From positions 7,805,415-7,869,414 of the forward strand of contig NZ_CP075691.1 in the NCBI RefSeq assembly GCF_020026305.1: a DNA stretch of 64,000 nt, read 5' to 3'. The translations under genes were made by a program, and so were the position numbers. Shown here piece by piece: positions 60,050 through 64,000 of this stretch; position 1 is the first letter of the stretch, and each line of letters begins with the position of its first letter. This stretch comes from Streptomyces sp. 135. GTDB taxonomy: Bacteria; Actinomycetota; Actinomycetes; Streptomycetales; Streptomycetaceae. The notes beneath the pieces are model-generated. The model was not told where the DNA came from. It saw nothing but the letters and a program-made list of their open reading frames with translations, and ran no database searches.

Positions 60050-61624
60050 GTGAAATCGAGACCAGTCATCGCGTCCGTCGGCCTCCTCGCCGGCTCACTC
60101 GTCGCTCTGTCCGGAACCACGGCGCAGGCCGCGCCCACCCGTCACGAGGCCGAGAACGCCCCCGCGGTCTGCACCGGCACCATCGACTCCGACTGGGGCG
60201 GCTACTCGGGCAGCGGCTTCTGCAACGCCGACAACGCGGTCGGCGCCCACGTACAGGTCACGGTGAACGCGCCCGCCTCGGGCACGGCGACCCTCACGGT
60301 CCGCTTCGCCAACGGATCCGGCACCGCGCGGCCCGCGAACATCACGGTGAACGGCTCGACGGCCGCGTCGGCGTCGTTCGAGACCACCGGCGCGTGGGAC
60401 ACGTGGGTGACGAAGTCGCTGACCGTGCCGGTCAATTCGGGCAGCAACACCGTCCGGCTCAGCCCCACCACGGCCGCCGGTCTGCCCAACGTCGACTACG
60501 TCGAGGCCGACGGAGTCGGGACCACCCCGCCGCCCTCCGCGACGGCCCTGTACGTGGCGCCGAACGGCACCGACGGCGCGGCCGGAACCCAGGCCGACCC
60601 GACGACGCTCACCTCGGCGATCTCCCGGGTCACTCCCGGCGGCACGATCTACCTGCGCGGCGGGACGTACCGCCACGCGAAGACGGTCACCATCCCCGCG
60701 GGCAACAACGGCACCCCCGCCGCCCGCACGAAACTCTCCGCCTACCCGGGCGAGACCCCCGTGCTCGACTTCTCGGCCATGAGCGAGGACCCCGCCAACC
60801 GCGGGCTCGCCGTGAACGGCGCGTACTGGCACGTCAACGGCATCGTCGTCCAACGTGCCGGGGACAACGGCATCTTCGTCGGCGGCAGTGGCAACGTCAT
60901 CGAGCGCACCGTGACCCGCTTCAACCGCGACTCCGGGCTCCAGCTCTCGCGGATGGCCTCCACCACCCCGCGCGACCAGTGGCCGTCCAACAACCTCATC
61001 CTGAGCGCCGAGTCGCACGACAACGCCGACTCCGACGGGGAGGACGCCGACGGCTTCGCCTCGAAGCTCACCACCGGCCCCGGCAACGTCTTCCGCTACG
61101 CCGTCGCCCACCACAACATCGACGACGGCTGGGACCTCTACACCAAGACGGACACCGGACCCATCGGCCCGGTGACCATCGAGGACTCCCTGGCCCACAC
61201 CAACGGCACGTTGTCCGACGGCACCGTGAACGCCAACGGCGACCGCAACGGCTACAAGCTCGGCGGCGAGGACATCGCGGTCGGCCACGTCATCAAGCGC
61301 AGCATCGCCCACAACAACGGCAAGCACGGGTTCACGTACAACAGGAACCCCGGCAAGATGACGATGTCCGGCAACATCAGTGTCGGCAACGCCCAGCGCA
61401 ACTTCTCCTTCGACGCCGGCACCACGGTCTTCCGGGACAACGTCTCCTGCCGCACCGGCAGCGGCTCGAACGACAAGGTCGTCGGCGACGCGGACGGCTC
61501 GAACCAGTTCTGGTCCGGTGTGAACGGCTCCCGGTGCTCCGCGTACACCGGCGCGCTGAAGTGGTCCTTCGCCGCGGACGGCCGCCTGGTGGTGTCCTTC
61601 GGTGGCAGCCAAGTGAAGCCGTAA
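60050..61624 (+). CDS. Secreted right-handed beta-helix polysaccharide lyase (PL9 pectate lyase-like) with N-terminal CBM
   Basis: The 524-residue protein has a signal peptide (VIASVGLLAGSLVALSGTTAQAA). A CBM35/CBM6-like module follows at ~30-160 (HEAENAPAV, then SGSGFCNADNAVGAHVQVTV). After a PPP linker comes the catalytic domain: ALYVAPNGTDGAAGTQADPTTLTSAI, then GGTIYLRGGTYRHAKTVTI, then SNNLILSAESHDNADSDGEDADGFASKL and DDGWDLYTKTDTGPIGPV. These match PL9 pectate lyases, with acidic calcium-site residues. It would cut pectate outside the cell. GTG 60050 follows GGAGAC. The upstream palindrome suggests sugar-responsive control. Confidence 0.82.
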   Translation: MKSRPVIASVGLLAGSLVALSGTTAQAAPTRHEAENAPAVCTGTIDSDWGGYSGSGFCNADNAVGAHVQVTVNAPASGTATLTVRFANGSGTARPANITVNGSTAASASFETTGAWDTWVTKSLTVPVNSGSNTVRLSPTTAAGLPNVDYVEADGVGTTPPPSATALYVAPNGTDGAAGTQADPTTLTSAISRVTPGGTIYLRGGTYRHAKTVTIPAGNNGTPAARTKLSAYPGETPVLDFSAMSEDPANRGLAVNGAYWHVNGIVVQRAGDNGIFVGGSGNVIERTVTRFNRDSGLQLSRMASTTPRDQWPSNNLILSAESHDNADSDGEDADGFASKLTTGPGNVFRYAVAHHNIDDGWDLYTKTDTGPIGPVTIEDSLAHTNGTLSDGTVNANGDRNGYKLGGEDIAVGHVIKRSIAHNNGKHGFTYNRNPGKMTMSGNISVGNAQRNFSFDAGTTVFRDNVSCRTGSGSNDKVVGDADGSNQFWSGVNGSRCSAYTGALKWSFAADGRLVVSFGGSQVKP

Positions 61625-61660
61625 CCGGCCCCGCCACCACGCAAGCCGCCCCCCGACCAG

Positions 61661-61698
61661 CACCCCGACCGGGTCTCGTGGACCGTCCGGTCGGGGTG
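61661..61698. terminator. Bidirectional hairpin between lyase and exporter genes
   Basis: CACCCCGACCGG (61661-61672) and CCGGTCGGGGTG (61687-61698) form a perfect 12-bp stem with a 14-base loop, extendable with mismatches by CCCCCC/GGGGGG. The flanking genes converge. Confidence 0.7.
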
Positions 61699-61734
61699 GG
61701 CCGGGGGGCGTGCCCATGGTGTCCTGACGTCGCG

Positions 61735-63258
61735 TCAGGCGGTGACGGCCGCCGCCTTGACGGGCTCGGCGGTCTCAGCGGGCTCCGTTTCGGTCCCCGC
61801 GCCGCCCGCCGTCCCCGACGTACGCGACCGGGTCCCGCCCCGGGCGAGGCCGACCAGCGCCACCGCGACGATCAGGACGAACGCCGCCCCGGCAAGGGCG
61901 AAGCTCAGCGTGAACTGGCTCTCGGCGGGCAGTGCGGGCGCACCGGCCGGCAGGTTCTCCAGCGTCTTGGACGCCAGCAGGGAGGTGATGATCGCGCTGG
62001 CGATCGCGCTGCCGACGGACCGGGAGATGGAGTTGAGGCCGTTGGCGATGCCCGTCTGGTGGTGCGGGACGCCGGCCACGATGAGCGCGGGCATGGCGGC
62101 GTAACCGAAGCTGATGGCCACGCCGATCAGCATCCCGGCGAGGATGACCGACGCCGAGGAGTCGTGCGCGGCGGTCAGCCAGGCGAAGCCGCCGACGCCG
62201 AACACGGCGCCCGTGGCGAGGGTGAGCCGCGGCCCGATCCGCCCGACCAGCATGCCGCCGAACTGCGCGGCGATCAGCGAGATCAGCGTGGCCGGCAGCA
62301 GGTACTCGACGGAGGACCGCAGGACCGAGGCCCCGAAGCCGTAGCCGGTGAGTTCCTTCGGCATCTGCACCAGGTAGGCGACGCCGATGAACTGCGAGAA
62401 CATCGCGAAGCCGAGGAACAGTCCGGCGAGGTTGGTGAAGAGCACCGGCCGGTGGGCGAACATCCGCATGTCCACCATGGGCTCGCGGACCGTGCGCTCC
62501 ACCAGGGTCCAGACGGCCGCCATCACGACGGCGCCGCCGAACAGGCCGAGGGTGCGCCCCGAGGTCCAGCCCCACTCGTGGCCCTGCGAGATCGGCAGCA
62601 GGAGCAGGACGAGAAGCGCGGCCAGGGTCGCCGCGCCGAGCCAGTCGGTCCGGCCGCCCGTCGTGGACCGCGACGCGGGAACGCGCACCAGAACGCCTAC
62701 GAGGGCCACCACCGCCAGAGCGGCCGCGAGCCAGAACACCCGGTGGTAGTCGGGGTCCGGGCCCTGGGTGAGCAGGCCCGCCGCGACGAGCGCGAGGCCG
62801 CTGCCGACCGCGAGCGTCCCGCTGACCATGGCCATCGCGCCGTGCAGCTTCGCCGGGGGCATCTCCTCCCGCAGGACCGACAGGGCGAGCGGGAAGATCG
62901 CGGTGGCGGCGCCCTGGAGGACGCGGCCGACGACGAGCCACAGCAGCGAACTGGTGGTGGCGGCCAGGACCGATCCGGCGATCATCAGCAGCAGGACGCC
63001 GACCAGGGTGGGCTTCTTGCCGTGCATGTCGCCGAAGCGGCCGAGGAGCGGGGTGAAGACCGCGGCGGACAGCAGGGTCGCCGTGGTGACCCAGCTGACG
63101 TTCGCGGTGGAGGTGCCGAGGTCGCCCTGGATGATGCTCATGATCGGCACGACGAGGGTCTGCATCATCGAGACGATCATGGTGGCGAGGCCGAGGACCA
63201 GGACGAGCGAGGTGTCTCCTGCGGGGCGTCCGTGCGCCGCGCGAGCTGTGGATGTCAC
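61735..63258 (-). CDS. MFS multidrug exporter (DHA2 family)
   Basis: The 507-residue protein has fourteen predicted helices. It starts LVLVLGLATMIVSMMQTLVVPIMSIIQGDLG, with loop 2-3 motif RFGDMHGKKPTLVG and motif C-like GSGLALVAAGLL. It should expel toxic small molecules by proton antiport. GTG at 63258 has GGAAG upstream; longer frames are read-through. It is divergent from a MarR gene, with two MarR-type palindromes between them. Confidence 0.9.
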   Translation of the reverse strand: MTSTARAAHGRPAGDTSLVLVLGLATMIVSMMQTLVVPIMSIIQGDLGTSTANVSWVTTATLLSAAVFTPLLGRFGDMHGKKPTLVGVLLLMIAGSVLAATTSSLLWLVVGRVLQGAATAIFPLALSVLREEMPPAKLHGAMAMVSGTLAVGSGLALVAAGLLTQGPDPDYHRVFWLAAALAVVALVGVLVRVPASRSTTGGRTDWLGAATLAALLVLLLLPISQGHEWGWTSGRTLGLFGGAVVMAAVWTLVERTVREPMVDMRMFAHRPVLFTNLAGLFLGFAMFSQFIGVAYLVQMPKELTGYGFGASVLRSSVEYLLPATLISLIAAQFGGMLVGRIGPRLTLATGAVFGVGGFAWLTAAHDSSASVILAGMLIGVAISFGYAAMPALIVAGVPHHQTGIANGLNSISRSVGSAIASAIITSLLASKTLENLPAGAPALPAESQFTLSFALAGAAFVLIVAVALVGLARGGTRSRTSGTAGGAGTETEPAETAEPVKAAAVTA

Positions 63259-63353
63259 GGGGTTACTTCCGTTGGTCGAGCGCGTGGGGGATGGCGGCCT
63301 CGTCGGAGCGAGGGCGGGAACTTGAAGCCTGTGAAAGTGAAGAACCAGGAAGG

Positions 63354-63366
63354 TTGATGTCCTCAA
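63354..63366. promoter_or_regulatory. MarR operator candidate 1
   Basis: TTGATGTCCTCAA is an inverted repeat TTGA-N5-TCAA, preceded by G and followed by GTAAC. It is one of two matching sites in the divergent region and lies on the exporter side. Confidence 0.65.
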
Positions 63367-63394
63367 GTAACTCGGTAGAGGTAAACATCGAAAG

Positions 63395-63407
63395 TTGAAG
63401 TCGTCAA
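63395..63407. promoter_or_regulatory. MarR operator candidate 2
   Basis: TTGAAGTCGTCAA has the same TTGA-N5-TCAA form as site 1, 41 bp away centre to centre (about four helical turns). It lies 22 bp before the MarR ATG, so binding should also autoregulate. Confidence 0.65.
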
Positions 63408-63428
63408 GTTTCGGGTTACGCTGGTCCC

Positions 63429-63899
63429 ATGCCCGAGACACCCGACGTGCGCCCCGGCGCGTCCCACGCCCCGCTGCTCGACGCCCTGTGGGTCTCCATG
63501 GCGGGCCTCTACGGAGACCTCACCGCGGCTGCCGCGGCGCAGGGGCTCACCTACAGCCAGGCCAAGGCGCTGAACGTGCTGCGACGGAACGGCCCGGCCC
63601 CCATGCGGGTGCTGGCCGCCTCGTTCCGGTGTGACGCCTCGAACATGACCGGGATCGTCGACCGCCTGGAGAGCCGCGGCCTGGTCCGCCGCGAACCGAG
63701 CCCGACGGACCGGCGGGTGAAGAACGTCGTCCTCTCCGAGGAGGGCGTGGCGGCGGTGGAGAAGATCCGCGCCGGCATGCACGCCACCCATGAGGCGCTG
63801 GACGCGCTCAGCGAGGAGGAGCGGGCCACCCTGCAGGGCCTCCTCGCCCGCCTGTCGCCGGATGCGGGCGCCGCCCCCCGGGGGTCGAAGGCACCTTGA
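63429..63899 (+). CDS. MarR-family transcriptional regulator of the adjacent exporter
   Basis: The 156-residue protein has a winged helix: YSQAKALNVLRRNGPAPMRVLAASFRCDASNMTGIVDRLESRGLVRREPSPTDRRVKNVVLSEEG, with the DRRVKNV wing. Helices at both ends would form the dimer. The divergent exporter and the paired TTGA-N5-TCAA sites between them indicate local repression relieved by a drug-like ligand. Confidence 0.92.
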   Translation: MPETPDVRPGASHAPLLDALWVSMAGLYGDLTAAAAAQGLTYSQAKALNVLRRNGPAPMRVLAASFRCDASNMTGIVDRLESRGLVRREPSPTDRRVKNVVLSEEGVAAVEKIRAGMHATHEALDALSEEERATLQGLLARLSPDAGAAPRGSKAP

Positions 63900-63909
63900 G
63901 GTTCCCCAG

Positions 63910-63923
63910 GCACTAAAAAGTGC
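63910..63923. promoter_or_regulatory. Palindrome before the next gene
   Basis: GCACTAAAAAGTGC is a perfect inverted repeat (5-bp arms GCACT/AGTGC, AAAA centre) directly after the MarR stop. GAGGAGG near 63992-63998 is a strong ribosome site, so a gene starts just beyond the window and this could be its operator. It could also be a weak terminator hairpin. Confidence 0.45.
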
Positions 63924-64000
63924 GTTCTTCCACGTCAGCGGTCACTCTCCTACGGTTTCCGAGTAACCACTGGAGAGCACGAACGCAGCGCGAGGAGGCG

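Noticed and set aside
59977..63357. 1126-codon plus-strand frame over the pectate-lyase-like and exporter genes
   Set aside because: It reads the lyase in the wrong frame and the exporter antisense; composition is biased and no motif is present.

Overview
The base composition (very G+C rich, third positions almost always G or C, many GTG starts, AGGAGG-type ribosome sites) and the gene content (split-dehydratase thiopeptide enzymes, a citrulassin-type lasso peptide cluster, secreted proteases, RsbU/RsbV-type regulators, sugar ABC operons) point to an actinomycete, most likely a Streptomyces chromosome. No rRNA, CRISPR array or replication origin is visible.

Layout. 1-4.8 kb is the 3' end of a thiopeptide cluster resembling lactazole: the tail of a LanB-like gene, a pyridine-synthase-like gene, a fused glutamate-elimination/azoline-dehydrogenase gene, and a P450. 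4.8-6.2 kb is decayed DNA holding a Ser/Thr kinase remnant and a broken ROK regulator. 6.2-9.2 kb is a carbohydrate ABC importer without an ATPase. 9.3-14.4 kb holds a membrane protein, aldo/keto reductase, radical SAM protein, a tandem 47-bp repeat array, an SDR and a GNAT enzyme. 14.6-21.6 kb has an amino-acid permease, a conserved hypothetical gene and an FGGY kinase/two-oxidoreductase operon. 21.7-24.4 kb encodes three secreted proteins. 24.6-31.3 kb has a MarR regulator, thiolase, acyl-CoA ligase, drug exporter and DUF309 gene with a 79-bp repeat array.

31.4-37.4 kb is a genomic island in the 3' end of tRNA-Pro(GGG), bounded by near-identical ~72-bp direct repeats. It contains a decayed tyrosine recombinase, three IS5-type transposase remnants, an EF-hand protein, a secreted protein, a conserved hypothetical protein and an RsbV/RsbU-like pair. 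To its right, 37.5-46.6 kb is rich in proteases. Its centre is a divergent pair of paralogous V8/trypsin-like proteases, one fused to an EndA-type nuclease and the other to an alpha/beta hydrolase; the latter overlaps a lipoprotein gene. This is the best candidate here for an undescribed conflict or stress system.

46.8-54.3 kb is a complete Amadori-compound (fructoselysine-type) locus: LacI regulator, PfkB kinase, SIS-domain deglycase and, divergently, ABC importer and epimerase, with two LacI-type palindromes in the shared promoter region. 54.7-59.3 kb is a complete lasso peptide cluster (precursor, cyclase, RRE, protease, exporter) whose core closely resembles citrulassin. 59.4-64 kb holds an ECF sigma factor remnant, a secreted pectate-lyase-like enzyme under a LacI-type palindrome, and a divergent MFS/MarR pair with two matching operators.
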